Positions 27,392 to 36,827 of a DNA stretch of 47,761 nucleotides are shown here, piece after piece; position 1 is the stretch's first letter; each line of letters opens with the position of its first letter. The notes under the pieces were generated by a model. That model saw only the letters and a list, made by a program, of their open reading frames with translations, did not search any database and had not been told where the DNA came from. This DNA is from Hyphomonadaceae bacterium (GTDB lineage: Bacteria > Pseudomonadota > Alphaproteobacteria > Caulobacterales > Hyphomonadaceae): assembly GCA_030158285.1 (NCBI GenBank), contig JAOATF010000125.1:1-47761 (forward strand). Direction: 5' to 3'. The position numbers and the translations under genes were made by a program.

Positions 27392-28756
27392 ATGCCTTAT
27401 GACAACAGCGACCCTGTCCCGAACCAGCCTTCACCCAATCCCACTGGCAGCCCAAACCCCTTTGGCAGCAATGGTTCGAAACTGAACGCGATGGCGCGCC
27501 GCAGCGAACCCCGACACGTCGATGGCTATCTGCGCCTGGTGCGCATGCGGCGGCTGGCAAATGGCCTGCTCGCAGCGATCATGGGCCTGTTCGTGTTCCT
27601 GCACCTTGTCGATCCGCCCGAGGGCTGGAGCGTTTTCTGGCGCTACCTGCGCGCGTTCTCGGAAGCGGCGATGGTGGGCGGGTTGGCGGACTGGTTTGCG
27701 GTGACGGCGATCTTCCGGCGGCCGCTGGGCCTGCCGATTCCGCACACGGCGGTTATTCCGAACAACCAGGACCGGATTGCCGATGCAGTCGGCCGCTTCA
27801 TCGCGGACAATTTCCTGCGGCCGGAGCTGGTCGCGGCGCGCGTGCGGGAGAAGGATCTTTCTGAAGCGCTGGGGCGATGGCTAGCGGAGCCGGCTCAATC
27901 GTCGGGACTGGCAGGTGGATTGGTCTCCGCCGTGCCGGCGATGCTGGATGCGCTGGACGATGAAACCGTGGCGGCGTTCCTGCGCGACCAGGCGGCGATC
28001 GCGGCCGATGGCGCAAGCGTAGCGCCGGCGTTTGGATCGGTGCTCGAGGCGCTGGCCGAACAGGGGCGTCACCAGGCTTTGCTCGATACGCTGTTGAAGC
28101 AGGGCTATCGCCTGTTGGAAGACAACAAGGACCTGATCCGCGAACGCATCAAGGGCCGCTCGGGCTGGCTGATGCGGTTCGTGAGCGCGGACCGCAAGGT
28201 GGCGGACACGGTCATCAACGCGGTGAACGACTTGCTGTTCGAGGTGGCGTCGGATCGCCATCACCCGCTGCGCGAGCGGCTGACCGAGATCGTCAGCGAA
28301 TTTGCCGACAACCTGCGCAACGACCCGCACCTGCAGGCGCGGATCGGCAGCTGGGTGCAGGAAGCCGCGCGCCATCCCAGCGTGACGGGCGCTGTCGAAG
28401 CGGGATGGAAAGAATTCAAGGCGGCGCTGCGGCGCGACTGCGCGAGCCCGGATGGGCGGCTACGTGCGTGGGTGCAGACGGCGCTGGTCAATCTCGGCGC
28501 GGGTTTGATGAGCGAGCCGAAAGTGCGCGAGGCGCTGAACGTCCGCCTCCGCGCGCTGCTGGTGCAACTGGCCGAGCGGCATGGCGAGGACGTGGCCAAG
28601 CTGGTGTCAGAGACGATCCGGCGCTGGGACTCCAAGACCATCGTCGACAAGCTGGAGATGAATGTCGGGCGCGACCTGCAGTATATTCGGCTGAACGGCA
28701 CGGTGATCGGCGGGCTGGTGGGCCTGGTGCTGCACCTCGGGGCGGAGATTCTCTAG
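27392..28756 (+). CDS. DUF445 (YjiN-like) membrane protein
   Basis: The 454-aa protein has a cytoplasmic-looking Asn/Pro-rich N-terminus of about 40 residues. A first hydrophobic helix (LANGLLAAIMGLFVFLHLV) is followed by the DUF445 hallmark EAAMVGGLADWFAVTAIFR and a long helical region. A final C-terminal helix (IGGLVGLVLHLGAEIL) ends it. The function of YjiN/DUF445 proteins is not established. The gene ends 3 bases from the convergent ruvA stop, so it sits inside the broken ruvCAB region. Confidence 0.9.
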   Translation: MPYDNSDPVPNQPSPNPTGSPNPFGSNGSKLNAMARRSEPRHVDGYLRLVRMRRLANGLLAAIMGLFVFLHLVDPPEGWSVFWRYLRAFSEAAMVGGLADWFAVTAIFRRPLGLPIPHTAVIPNNQDRIADAVGRFIADNFLRPELVAARVREKDLSEALGRWLAEPAQSSGLAGGLVSAVPAMLDALDDETVAAFLRDQAAIAADGASVAPAFGSVLEALAEQGRHQALLDTLLKQGYRLLEDNKDLIRERIKGRSGWLMRFVSADRKVADTVINAVNDLLFEVASDRHHPLRERLTEIVSEFADNLRNDPHLQARIGSWVQEAARHPSVTGAVEAGWKEFKAALRRDCASPDGRLRAWVQTALVNLGAGLMSEPKVREALNVRLRALLVQLAERHGEDVAKLVSETIRRWDSKTIVDKLEMNVGRDLQYIRLNGTVIGGLVGLVLHLGAEIL

Positions 28757-28759
28757 AGG

Positions 28760-29383
28760 TCAGTTCGCCGGCGCGAGCGCTTTCAGCGCCGCCCTGATCA
28801 GCGCCGACTCCTTCGCATCATCTCCCACATCGCGCGCAGCAGTCGCCACGGCGCGGGAGGCGTCGCCCGGCGTGTAGCCGAGATTGACCAGCGCGGAGAT
28901 GGCGGCGGAGCGGGTGCCTGAGGCGGCAACGGTTTCTGGCGTGGCGGCGGCGAGCGCGGAGAGGCCGGAAGCGAAGAGGCCCATTGGCGGGGGCTTGCCC
29001 TTGAACTCGGTGACGATGCGCTCGGCGAGCTTCTTGCCGACACCGTTGGCGCGGGAGATGGCGGCGGTATCGGCCAGCGCGATCGCGTCCATCAGCTGCG
29101 CCGTGGTGAGCGCATCGAGGATGGAGAGCGCGACCTTGGCGCCGACGCCGGGGGCATCTTGCAGGCGGGAGAACCAGGCGCGGTCTTCGCCGCTGACGAA
29201 GGCGAACAGGCGGATGGAGCTTTCCGACATCTGTGTTTCGACGTGGAGTTCGGCCACCTCCCCCACGCTGAGTTTCGCGAGCGAGCGCGATCCCGCAAAG
29301 ACGAGATAGCCGACGCCGTTGACGTCGATCAGCGCCTGGCCCTCGCCGATAGCGGCAATCGTTCCACGCAGTCTGCCGATCAT
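28760..29383 (-). CDS. ruvA: RuvA, Holliday-junction recognition subunit
   Basis: The 207-aa protein shows the OB-fold start (MIGRLRGTIAAIGEGQALID), the two helix-hairpin-helix motifs (LQDAPGVGAKVALSIL and RANGVGKKLAERIV) and the C-terminal RuvB-binding domain (ISALVNLGYTPGDASRAV). RuvA tetramers hold the four-way junction and load RuvB. It lies 13 bases downstream of ruvC, forming a ruvC-ruvA operon on the minus strand. Confidence 0.97.
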   Translation of the reverse strand: MIGRLRGTIAAIGEGQALIDVNGVGYLVFAGSRSLAKLSVGEVAELHVETQMSESSIRLFAFVSGEDRAWFSRLQDAPGVGAKVALSILDALTTAQLMDAIALADTAAISRANGVGKKLAERIVTEFKGKPPPMGLFASGLSALAAATPETVAASGTRSAAISALVNLGYTPGDASRAVATAARDVGDDAKESALIRAALKALAPAN

Positions 29384-29396
29384 TCGCGGCTACCGA

Positions 29397-29891
29397 TCAT
29401 GCTTTGACTCGTTGCGAAGAAACGGGACGGTGGTGGGCCGCGCAGATGGCGACGGCGAGCGCATCGGCGGCGTCGGCCGAGACATCGCCCGCGCGGGGCA
29501 GCAGGCGGCGCACCATGAAGGCGACCTGATCCTTGTCCGCCCCGCCCGTGCCGACGACGGAGAGCTTCACTTTCCGCGTCGCATACTCGTGGACCTTGAG
29601 ACCGGCGCTGGCGAGCGAGACCATGGCGGCGCCGCGCGCCTGGCCGAGCAGAAGCGTCGATTTCGGGTTGATGTTGACGAAGGTTTCCTCGACCGCGGAC
29701 TCATCCGGCGTGTGCTGGTCGACGACCTTGCGCAGTTCCATCGCGAGGCAGGCCAGACGGTCGGCGAGATCCATCGTCGTGTCGGGCTTGATGACGCCGT
29801 GCGCGACCCAGCCGAGGCGGGGCCCGTCCATCGTGATCACGCCCCAGCCGGTGTGGCGCAGGCCGGGATCGACGCCCAGGATTCGAATCAT
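29397..29891 (-). CDS. ruvC: RuvC, Holliday-junction resolvase
   Basis: The 164-aa nuclease has the catalytic motifs GVDPGLRHTGWG (Asp near residue 7), VEETFVNINPKSTLLLGQARG (Glu near 66) and SADAADALAVAICAAHH (two Asp near the C-terminus). RuvC dimers cut symmetric strands of the junction. The start at 29891 (MIRILGVDP) matches the family and has a GGA about 10 bases upstream; an ATG at 29900 would add three residues. Confidence 0.95.
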   Translation of the reverse strand: MIRILGVDPGLRHTGWGVITMDGPRLGWVAHGVIKPDTTMDLADRLACLAMELRKVVDQHTPDESAVEETFVNINPKSTLLLGQARGAAMVSLASAGLKVHEYATRKVKLSVVGTGGADKDQVAFMVRRLLPRAGDVSADAADALAVAICAAHHRPVSSQRVKA

Positions 29892-29984
29892 CTGACCCAT
29901 TCCAGCAGGTTCGCAGGTATCGAACGGATTAGGAACACGCCGGAAGTTAACAGGGCGGAAACCAACGCGGCAGAGCCTGTGAGC

Positions 29985-30647
29985 ATGGGATTTTCGACAT
30001 CTTCTGTGACGCGCCGGACGGCGCTGCGGCTTGGTCTGGTCGGCGCGGGCCTCGCGCTGGCGGCGCCGCGGGCGCTTGCCGCGCCGGTGACGGCGTTCCC
30101 GCTGCGGATCGCGTTCGCGCGCGTGTCGCCCGATGGCTTTGTGCACATCCGGTCCGACGAGCAGGATGCCTGGCAGCAGATGGCGATGCGGCTCGGTGGG
30201 TTGATTGACACGCTGGCGCCGCTGCAGCCGGCAAACATGCTGGGCGGCGGACTGCCGAAAGTGGATGGCGCGGCGAGCTGTGCGCTGGTGGCGCGGCAGA
30301 TGGCGAGCAATGCCGGGTTTGCGCAGGTGATCCTCTATTCGACCCTCGACGGACAGCGGAAGCGCGAGACCTATGACAACTGGTTTGCGCAGACCTTCGG
30401 CGACCTGACATCGGGCCTTGCCAAGGACGGTCGCGCGACCGGAGAGGCGCACTTGCTGGACACGAGCGGCGGCATGCCGCTGGCCTCCGCCATGGCGGAC
30501 GCGGGCCCGCGCGATCCGCTGAACCTGTTCGACGGCGGCCGCAACCCGGAACGCGAGACGCTGACACGCCTGATCCAGCAGATGGAATACCGGCTGCAGG
30601 ACATGGCGCGCGGCGCTTACGACAATGTCCGGTCGATCGGAGATTGA
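29985..30647 (+). CDS. Exported protein of unknown function with twin-arginine-like signal
   Basis: The 220-aa precursor starts MGFSTSSVTRRTALRLG, a twin-arginine-like motif before a hydrophobic stretch and an ALAAP cleavage region. The mature part has a central segment (ASNAGFAQVILYSTLDGQRKRET) and a C-terminus rich in charged helix (LTRLIQQMEYRLQDMARGAY). I do not recognise the family. It is divergent from ruvC with 93 bases between, and 100 bases upstream of the M3 peptidase on the same strand. Confidence 0.75.
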   Translation: MGFSTSSVTRRTALRLGLVGAGLALAAPRALAAPVTAFPLRIAFARVSPDGFVHIRSDEQDAWQQMAMRLGGLIDTLAPLQPANMLGGGLPKVDGAASCALVARQMASNAGFAQVILYSTLDGQRKRETYDNWFAQTFGDLTSGLAKDGRATGEAHLLDTSGGMPLASAMADAGPRDPLNLFDGGRNPERETLTRLIQQMEYRLQDMARGAYDNVRSIGD

Positions 30648-30747
30648 AGCCGTAATTCGCCTGTGGTCATGCACTTTCGGGTGAGTTGGCCTGTTCAAGC
30701 CGATGATCGTGGCTAAGGTCTGCCCTCTTCTTGTGTCGGAGGGCCTG

Positions 30748-32928
30748 ATGCGCCGTTTTCTTCTGTCTTCGCTGAGCGCCGTTGCGCTGCTGGCCGCGTG
30801 CGGACCGGCGGAGGACCTGACCAGCGTTCCGGCGGCGGTGTTCGATGAAGCCACGACGACGCAGTTGGCGAGCAATCCGTTGCTGGCGGAATGGGCAGGA
30901 CCGAATGGCGGCGTGCCGGCGTTCGACAGGATGGATATCGCGCAGCTGAAGCCGGCCATCGAAGCGGGCATCGCGGCGGACCTGGCCGAGGTGGACGCGA
31001 TTGCGAACAATCCGGCGAAGGCCTCGTTCGCCAACACGATCGAGGCGATGGAGCGCACGGGCGCGGCGCTCGACCGGGCGATGACGTATTTCGGCATCTG
31101 GGGCTCGAACCTGTCGACGCCGGAATTCCGTGAGCTGCAGGGCGAGATCTCGCCGATGCTGGCGGACTACCAGAGCCAGGTGACGCAGAACGCCAAGCTG
31201 TTTGCGCGCATCAAGGCGCTGCATGACGACCAGGCGAACCTCAAGCTCAACCCGCATCAGGCGCGCCTGCTGAAGCTGGTCTATGACCGCTTCCAGCTGA
31301 ATGGCGCAGAGCTCGAAGGCGAGAAGCGCGATCGCTATGCGGCGATCAACAAGGAGCTGGCGGAGCTTCAGACCAAGTTTGGCAACAACCTGCTGGCGGA
31401 TGAGGAAGGCTGGGTCACGTATCTCACGCCGAAGCAGTTGGGCGGATTGCCGGCGAGCTATGTCGCCTCGGCCAAGGCATCGGCGGAGGGGCTGGGCAAG
31501 CCGGGATCGTATGCCGTGACCAACACGCGCTCTTCGATGGATCCGTTCCTGACCTATTCGACAGAGCGCGGGCTGCGCGAGACGGTGTGGCGCAACTATT
31601 ATTCGCGCGGGGACAACAATGACGCTCACGACAACAATGCAGTGATCGCGCAGATCCTGAAGCTACGCCATGAGCGTGTCGGGCTGCTGGGCTACAAGAC
31701 CTATGCGGACTGGCAGCTGCAGGACAACATGGCGCCCTCGCCTGCTGCGGCGACGGAGCTGATGGAAGCGGTGTGGCGGCCGGCGGTGGCGCGGGCGAAG
31801 GAAGAGATCGCCGACATGCAGGCGCTGGCCACGTCTGAAGGCGCGAAGATCACCATCGAGCCGTGGGACTATCGCTTCTACGCAGAGAAAGTGCGCAAGG
31901 CGAAATACGATCTCGATAGCGAAGAGGTGAAGCCCTACCTGCAGCTGGATAAACTGCGCGAGGCGATGTTCTACGTCGCGGGCGAGCTGTTCGGCTTTGG
32001 CTTTGCGCCTGTGCCGGAAGGCACGATCCCCGTCTTCCATCCGGACGTGAAAGTCTGGGAGGTGACGGACAAGGCATCGGGCAAGCATGTCGGCTACTGG
32101 TATCTCGACCCGTATGCGCGGCAGGGCAAGCGTTCGGGCGCGTGGGCGTCGAGCTATCGCTCGTATTCGACGTTCGACGGGCTGGAGACGGTGCTGTCGT
32201 CGAACAACTCCAACTTCGTCAAGCCGGCGCCGGGCGAGCCGCTGCTGATTTCGCATGATGATGCGGAGACGTTCTTCCACGAGTTCGGCCATGCGCTGCA
32301 TGCACTGTCATCCAGCGTGGAGTATCCGGGGCTGAATGGCGGGGTGCGCGATTACACCGAATTCCATTCGCAGTTGCTGGAACGCTGGCTGCTGACCGAC
32401 CAGGTGGTGAGCACCTATTTCCGCCACTACAAGACGGGCGAACCGATGCCGAAGGCGCTGATCGAGAAGATCAACAAGGCGGCCACGTTCAACCAGGGTT
32501 TCCAGACGGTGGAGTTCCTCGGCTCGGCGATCATGGACATGCGCTATCACACGGTTGATCCGGCGAACCTCGATCCGCGCGCGTTCGAGAAGGACGAGTT
32601 GGCCAAGCTCGGCATGCCGAAGGAGATTCCGATGCGGCACCGCTCGCCGCAATTCGGGCATGTGTTCTCGAGCGAGGGGTATGCTGCGGGATACTACGGC
32701 TATCTGTGGGCCGAGGTGCTGACGGCGGATGCAGCCGAAGCGTTCCGCGAGGCGCCGGGCGGGCTCTACGACAAGCCGCTAGCGGCGAAGATGGTGGCGA
32801 ACCTGTTCACCGTGCGCAATGCGGTCGATCCGGGCGAGGCGTATCGCGCCTTCCGGGGCCGCGATGCGACGCCGGATGCGCTGTTGAGGGATCGCGGGTT
32901 TCCGGTTCCGGAGAAGGCGGCGCAGTAG
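30748..32928 (+). CDS. M3-family (Dcp/thimet-like) metallopeptidase lipoprotein
   Basis: The 726-aa precursor has a lipobox (SLSAVALLAAC). The M3 active site reads ETFFHEFGHALHAL, with H511, E512 and H515, and the later third-ligand region is DYTEFHSQLLERWL. The C-terminal segment HVFSSEGYAAGYYGYLWAEVL matches dipeptidyl carboxypeptidases. These zinc enzymes trim dipeptides from peptide C-termini. Lipid anchoring suggests a periplasmic role. The ATG at 30748 gives the clean signal; an earlier in-frame ATG at 30703 does not. It converges on ycgN with 10 bases between. Confidence 0.93.
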   Translation: MRRFLLSSLSAVALLAACGPAEDLTSVPAAVFDEATTTQLASNPLLAEWAGPNGGVPAFDRMDIAQLKPAIEAGIAADLAEVDAIANNPAKASFANTIEAMERTGAALDRAMTYFGIWGSNLSTPEFRELQGEISPMLADYQSQVTQNAKLFARIKALHDDQANLKLNPHQARLLKLVYDRFQLNGAELEGEKRDRYAAINKELAELQTKFGNNLLADEEGWVTYLTPKQLGGLPASYVASAKASAEGLGKPGSYAVTNTRSSMDPFLTYSTERGLRETVWRNYYSRGDNNDAHDNNAVIAQILKLRHERVGLLGYKTYADWQLQDNMAPSPAAATELMEAVWRPAVARAKEEIADMQALATSEGAKITIEPWDYRFYAEKVRKAKYDLDSEEVKPYLQLDKLREAMFYVAGELFGFGFAPVPEGTIPVFHPDVKVWEVTDKASGKHVGYWYLDPYARQGKRSGAWASSYRSYSTFDGLETVLSSNNSNFVKPAPGEPLLISHDDAETFFHEFGHALHALSSSVEYPGLNGGVRDYTEFHSQLLERWLLTDQVVSTYFRHYKTGEPMPKALIEKINKAATFNQGFQTVEFLGSAIMDMRYHTVDPANLDPRAFEKDELAKLGMPKEIPMRHRSPQFGHVFSSEGYAAGYYGYLWAEVLTADAAEAFREAPGGLYDKPLAAKMVANLFTVRNAVDPGEAYRAFRGRDATPDALLRDRGFPVPEKAAQ

Positions 32929-32938
32929 CGCGGGGAGC

Positions 32939-33412
32939 TTACTTCCCGCGCCGCTTCAACGCGGGCGGGCCGTTGAACCAGTCGATGACGTAGTCGAACG
33001 CGTCTTCGTCATCGACGCCTTCTTCGGTGCGGGTCTTGTTACGGCAGGAGTAGCCGGCCTTGTGGATGGCCTTGGGATCGCCGCTGATGAGGTGGTGCCA
33101 GTCGTAGAGGTCCTTGCCTTCGTGAACGAGGCGGTAGGCGCAGGTCTGCGGCAACCAGTCGACCTTGGCGACGATCTCGGGCGTGAGCTTCACGCAGATC
33201 GGCACGTATTTCTTGCGGTTGGGATAGTCGCTGCACTGGCAGGTCTTGGTGTCGAACAGCTTGCAGTGCAGGCGCGTGACGTAGAGGTCGTTGGTTTCCT
33301 CGTCCTCGAGCTTGACCAGGCAGCACTTGCCGCAGCCGTCGCAGAGGGATTCCCACTCCGTCTCGGTCATCTCGGGCAGTGTCTTGGTTTTCCAGAACGG
33401 CAGGTCGGTCAT
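32939..33412 (-). CDS. YcgN-family cysteine-cluster protein (UPF0260)
   Basis: The 157-aa protein has the family cysteine cluster CDGCGKCCLVKLEDE near residue 24, then HCKLFDTKTCQCSDYPNR, VPICVKL, QTCAYRL and YSCRNKT. The spacing fits the zinc/iron chelate-binding CxxCxxCC family. The biochemical function is not established. It follows upp after 9 bases on the minus strand, so the two are probably co-transcribed. Confidence 0.92.
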   Translation of the reverse strand: MTDLPFWKTKTLPEMTETEWESLCDGCGKCCLVKLEDEETNDLYVTRLHCKLFDTKTCQCSDYPNRKKYVPICVKLTPEIVAKVDWLPQTCAYRLVHEGKDLYDWHHLISGDPKAIHKAGYSCRNKTRTEEGVDDEDAFDYVIDWFNGPPALKRRGK

Positions 33413-33421
33413 GGCGCCTGT

Positions 33422-34051
33422 CTACTTCGTTCCGAACATCCGGTCACCTGCGTCGCCCAGTCCCGGGACGATATAGCCTTTTTCGTTGAGATGGCTGTCG
33501 ATGGCGGCGGTGACGACGGGGACATCCGGGTGGGCGGCGGTGAATTTCTTCAGGCCTTCGGGGGCAGCGAGGAGGCAGAGGAAGCGGAGCTGGTTGGCGC
33601 CGCGCTGTTTCAGGCGCTCGACGGCGGCGATGGCGGAGTTGCCGGTGGCGAGCATGGGATCGACCACGATGACGAGGCGGTTCTCGATCTCGCCCGGGGC
33701 CTTGAAATAGTATTCGACGGGTTCGAGCGTGTCATGGTCGCGATAGAGGCCGACATGGGCGACGCGGGCGGCGGGCACCAGGTCGAGCATGCCATCGAGC
33801 AGGCCGTTGCCGGCGCGCAGGATGCTGGCGAAGACCAGCTTCTTGCCCTTGATGATCGGCGCTTCCATCGGCCCGAGCGGGGTTTCGATGGCGATGGTTT
33901 CCAGCTCGATATTGCGGGTGACTTCGTAGCAGAGGAGCGTTGCGATCTCGCGCAGCAGCGTACGGAAGCCGGCGGTGGACGTGGTCTTGTCGCGCATCAG
34001 CGTGAGCTTGTGCTGGACCAGCGGGTGATCGACGACGGTGACGCCTTGCAT
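33422..34051 (-). CDS. upp: Uracil phosphoribosyltransferase
   Basis: The 209-aa protein starts [20 protein letters not shown], the typical UPRT N-terminus. It has the PRPP-binding loop [12 protein letters not shown] and the uracil-binding C-terminus [17 protein letters not shown]. It converts uracil and PRPP to UMP in pyrimidine salvage. It leads a upp-ycgN operon. Confidence 0.97.
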   Translation of the reverse strand: MQGVTVVDHPLVQHKLTLMRDKTTSTAGFRTLLREIATLLCYEVTRNIELETIAIETPLGPMEAPIIKGKKLVFASILRAGNGLLDGMLDLVPAARVAHVGLYRDHDTLEPVEYYFKAPGEIENRLVIVVDPMLATGNSAIAAVERLKQRGANQLRFLCLLAAPEGLKKFTAAHPDVPVVTAAIDSHLNEKGYIVPGLGDAGDRMFGTK

Positions 34052-34405
34052 CGGGGTATCCTTTGATACCGGCGTGGTGTGGCGCGGATGAGCGCGCGTT
34101 GCAACGGTCGGGCGCCCGGCCCCTCGTGGTTCGACGGGCGCTCCCTACGGTCGCTGCTCACCGTGAGGAGCCTCAACTAACGCCAGCGAGAGGCCTCATG
34201 GTGAGCAGGCCGAAGGCCGACCGTCGAACCATGGGGGTGGGCTTCCCGGCGTTTGAACGCTCTGCATTTTCAACCGGAATTGCCGTGTAACGTGGGCAGT
34301 AACGGTGCTGTCACCGTAATTCCCTTTACCTCGGAACTGTGCACACTATCCCGATGAGAACAGGCCCGCCGCAAAGAGTGAGGCCGTTACCGAGGGAGAT
34401 ACCAC
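34052..34405. repeat. 354-base gap with a long imperfect palindrome and an ACGGTG/CACCGT operator-like repeat
   Basis: From about 34120 to 34238 two arms face each other: CGTGGTTCGACGGGCGCTCC...GCTCACCGTGAGG and CCTCATGGTGAGC...GACCGTCGAACCATG. They pair imperfectly and look like a dispersed alphaproteobacterial repeat. Further on, ACGGTG-CTGT-CACCGT (34302-34317) is a perfect 6-bp inverted repeat 90 bases before the amidohydrolase start and could be an operator. No gene was seen in the stretch. Confidence 0.65.
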
Positions 34406-35929
34406 ATGTGGGTTCGCAAGGGCGACCGTGACGCGGCGATGGGGATCGATACGCCGATCCCGACGCAGGTGGTCTCCAACGAGGAATTCATCCCCCGCCC
34501 GCAGACGCGGAAGCAGAAGCAGGTCGAAGACCTGACGATGGAGTGGGGAACCAACAACGCCAAGAAGATCGGCATCAGCCGCCGGGCCTACATGGCCTCC
34601 TCCATGGGGATCGCGACGGCGCTGCTGGCGACCAACTGCGTCTATGGCGGCAACGCCTTCGAAGTGGGCGAGGACGAGCAGTTCGAGCCGCGCGAGAAGG
34701 AGGTGGTGAAGGCCAACGGCCAGAAGGGCAAGTTCTTCATCATCGATGTCCAGGCGCACTATTCGAACGGCATCGCGCTGAACTTCCGCAATTCGGAAAC
34801 CGCGAAGAACATGGGCTTCAGCCTGAAGGACGATGTGGAGAGCTATTCCTTCCGCACGTTCACGAAGGAGATGTTCCTCGATTCTGAAACCGCGATGGTG
34901 GTGATCTCTGGCGTGCCGGGGAAGGAAGAGCAGCGGGCGCCGGATGGCCGCGTGCTGGAAGGCGCGGAGCGGACGCCGCGCGGCGCGATCCTGCCGAGCT
35001 GGCTGATGGCGAAATCGCGCAACGAGCTGAACCAGATGGCGGGCTCGCAGCGGGCGCTGAGCCAGGGCAACCTGGCGCCGAACCATTACTGGAACACGAC
35101 CACCAACGCGATCGACAAGGCGGCGACGCTCGAGCAGATGGAGCGCGAGCTCAATCTCTACAAGATCGATTCATGGAAGTGGTATTGCCACACCGATCCG
35201 GCACGCACGGGCAATGGCTTCCAGCTGGATGACGACAATGCGCAGTGGTTCATCGAGGAGAGCCGCAAGCGCGGCAAGAAGCTGTTCTCGGTCCACAAGG
35301 GATATTCCTACCAGTCGCGCACGCTGGGGCATCTCGCCAATCCGAAGGACGTCGAGAAGGCGGCGCTGCGCAATCCCGATGTGAACTTCGTGATCTATCA
35401 CTCGGCGCTGAAGCACGGGGCGACGGATGGCGACAACTGGAAAGAGATGAACGAGTACAACCCGGAGACGGGCGACTTCTTGTGGCACAAGATCCTGATG
35501 GACATCAAACGCCGCAATCCGGGGATGACCAACGTCTATCCGGAGATCGGCTCGTTCTTCAACACGCTGACCGTGCAGGACCCGGTGATGTGCATGCATG
35601 GCATGGGTCTCAACATCAAGACGTATGGCGCGGACCATGTTGTGTGGGGCACCGACTGCCTGTGGTGGGGCTCGCCGCAGTGGGGCATCGAGGCGTTCAA
35701 GCGGTTCCAGATTTCGGACGAGCTGTGCGAGAAGCATGGCTATGCGAAGATCACCGACGAAGTGCGCGCGAAGATCTTCGGGCTCAATGCGGCCAAGCTT
35801 TATGGCGTGGATGTGAACGCGGCGCGCAACGCCCTGCCCGCGGACGCGCTGTCCCGCGTGAGGGAGGCGTATCTCGATCGTGGCGGCCTGCGTGACAACT
35901 ACTTCCATGGCTGGGTGCAGCAGGCGTAA
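34406..35929 (+). CDS. Amidohydrolase-2 family protein with internal twin-arginine-like signal
   Basis: The 507-aa protein belongs to the amidohydrolase_2 (TIM-barrel metal hydrolase) family by its [10 protein letters not shown] start of the barrel, [11 protein letters not shown], and [22 protein letters not shown] with the late Asp. The early metal motif reads QAHY rather than the usual HxH, so metal binding may be atypical. Unusually, about 55 polar residues precede [19 protein letters not shown], a twin-arginine-like signal. The ATG has a GAGGGAGAT ribosome site, and the extension looks protein-like rather than a mis-set start. It heads a run of five same-strand genes with gaps of 2, 8, -1 and 12 bases. 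The substrate is unknown. Confidence 0.82.
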   Translation: MWVRKGDRDAAMGIDTPIPTQVVSNEEFIPRPQTRKQKQVEDLTMEWGTNNAKKIGISRRAYMASSMGIATALLATNCVYGGNAFEVGEDEQFEPREKEVVKANGQKGKFFIIDVQAHYSNGIALNFRNSETAKNMGFSLKDDVESYSFRTFTKEMFLDSETAMVVISGVPGKEEQRAPDGRVLEGAERTPRGAILPSWLMAKSRNELNQMAGSQRALSQGNLAPNHYWNTTTNAIDKAATLEQMERELNLYKIDSWKWYCHTDPARTGNGFQLDDDNAQWFIEESRKRGKKLFSVHKGYSYQSRTLGHLANPKDVEKAALRNPDVNFVIYHSALKHGATDGDNWKEMNEYNPETGDFLWHKILMDIKRRNPGMTNVYPEIGSFFNTLTVQDPVMCMHGMGLNIKTYGADHVVWGTDCLWWGSPQWGIEAFKRFQISDELCEKHGYAKITDEVRAKIFGLNAAKLYGVDVNAARNALPADALSRVREAYLDRGGLRDNYFHGWVQQA

Positions 35930-35931
35930 CC

Positions 35932-36228
35932 ATGTCCGAACCCAAGTGGAATTTCGAAGGCGAACCTCCGTTCGAACCGCGAACGGAGGCGGGGATCAAT
36001 CTCTGCGCGTACTTCGATGCGATGCCGGATGCGAAGCTGCGCGCCTATGATCCGGCTACGGGCGATGAGCAGCTCATGGCGTGGGACGACAACTTCACGA
36101 CCGATGGCCATCTCTTCCTGCCCTGCTGCGAAAGCGAGGAAGTGGAGGTGGACATGTATCGCCGGTATATCGCGGCGTGCATCGCCTATCGCAATCGCGT
36201 GCGCGGCACGCTGATGGTTGAGGCATAG
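35932..36228 (+). CDS. 98-aa unknown protein with a CC motif
   Basis: The protein starts MSEPKWNFEGEPPFEPRTEA and is soluble and acidic. It has Cys in INLCAYFDA, a double Cys in FLPCCESEEVEV, and YIAACIAYRNR near the end. It begins 2 bases after the amidohydrolase stop and precedes the PepSY gene by 8. I do not recognise it. The cysteines might bind a metal or cofactor, and the position suggests it acts with the amidohydrolase; both are inference. Codon usage is like the neighbours. Confidence 0.75.
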   Translation: MSEPKWNFEGEPPFEPRTEAGINLCAYFDAMPDAKLRAYDPATGDEQLMAWDDNFTTDGHLFLPCCESEEVEVDMYRRYIAACIAYRNRVRGTLMVEA

Positions 36229-36236
36229 TCTCAGCC

Positions 36237-36827
36237 ATGAAGGGCGAGTTCTACCGGCTGGCCCGTGACTGGCATGGCTATCTTTCGGCGCTGGCTTTCC
36301 TGGCGCTGATCTTCTTTGCGGGCACGGGGGTTCTGCTAAACCATCCGGGGCTGCTGCAGGGGGAGCAGCCGGCGCCGGTGGAGACGGCGTTCACGCTGGC
36401 GCCGGAGCAGATCACGGAGCTGCGTGCGGCGGAGGAGCCGGGGCGAGAGCTGGCGCGGATCGCAGCCACGCATGGCGAGCTGGCGGGAGCGTATCGTTCG
36501 GGCGATCTTGCGGGCGATGATCTCTATGTGAACCTGCAGGGCGTGCGCGGGCGGACGGATGTGACGGGCAATCTCGCGACCGGCGAGGTAAGCGTTCACG
36601 TCGAGCGGGCGGATGCGGTGGGCGTCGCCAACGAGCTGCATCGCGGAGAGCATGCGGGCGATGCCTGGCGGTTCTTCATTGATGCCATCGCGGCTGTGCT
36701 GATTTTCATGTCGATTATCGGGCTGGTGCTGTTCTTCTCGTTGCGGTTCCGGCTGAAGACGGCGCTTGTACTGATGGCGGGAAGCGCCATCATCATGGTT
36801 GGACTATTCGTGTTCGCTGTGAGCTGA
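36237..36827 (+). CDS. PepSY-associated membrane protein
   Basis: The 196-aa protein has a first membrane helix (LSALAFLALIFFAGTGVLLNHP) with an adjacent WHGY, a periplasmic PepSY-like domain (about residues 45-135), and two more helices near the C-terminus (AAVLIFMSIIGLVLFF and ALVLMAGSAIIMVGLFVFAV). Proteins of this type are linked to ApbE/DUF2271 genes in extracytoplasmic electron-transfer clusters; some ferric-reductase-like members bind heme. The H-G-Y and H-P histidines are candidates, unproven. Its stop overlaps the start of the ApbE-DUF2271 gene by one base (TGATG). Confidence 0.82.
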   Translation: MKGEFYRLARDWHGYLSALAFLALIFFAGTGVLLNHPGLLQGEQPAPVETAFTLAPEQITELRAAEEPGRELARIAATHGELAGAYRSGDLAGDDLYVNLQGVRGRTDVTGNLATGEVSVHVERADAVGVANELHRGEHAGDAWRFFIDAIAAVLIFMSIIGLVLFFSLRFRLKTALVLMAGSAIIMVGLFVFAVS

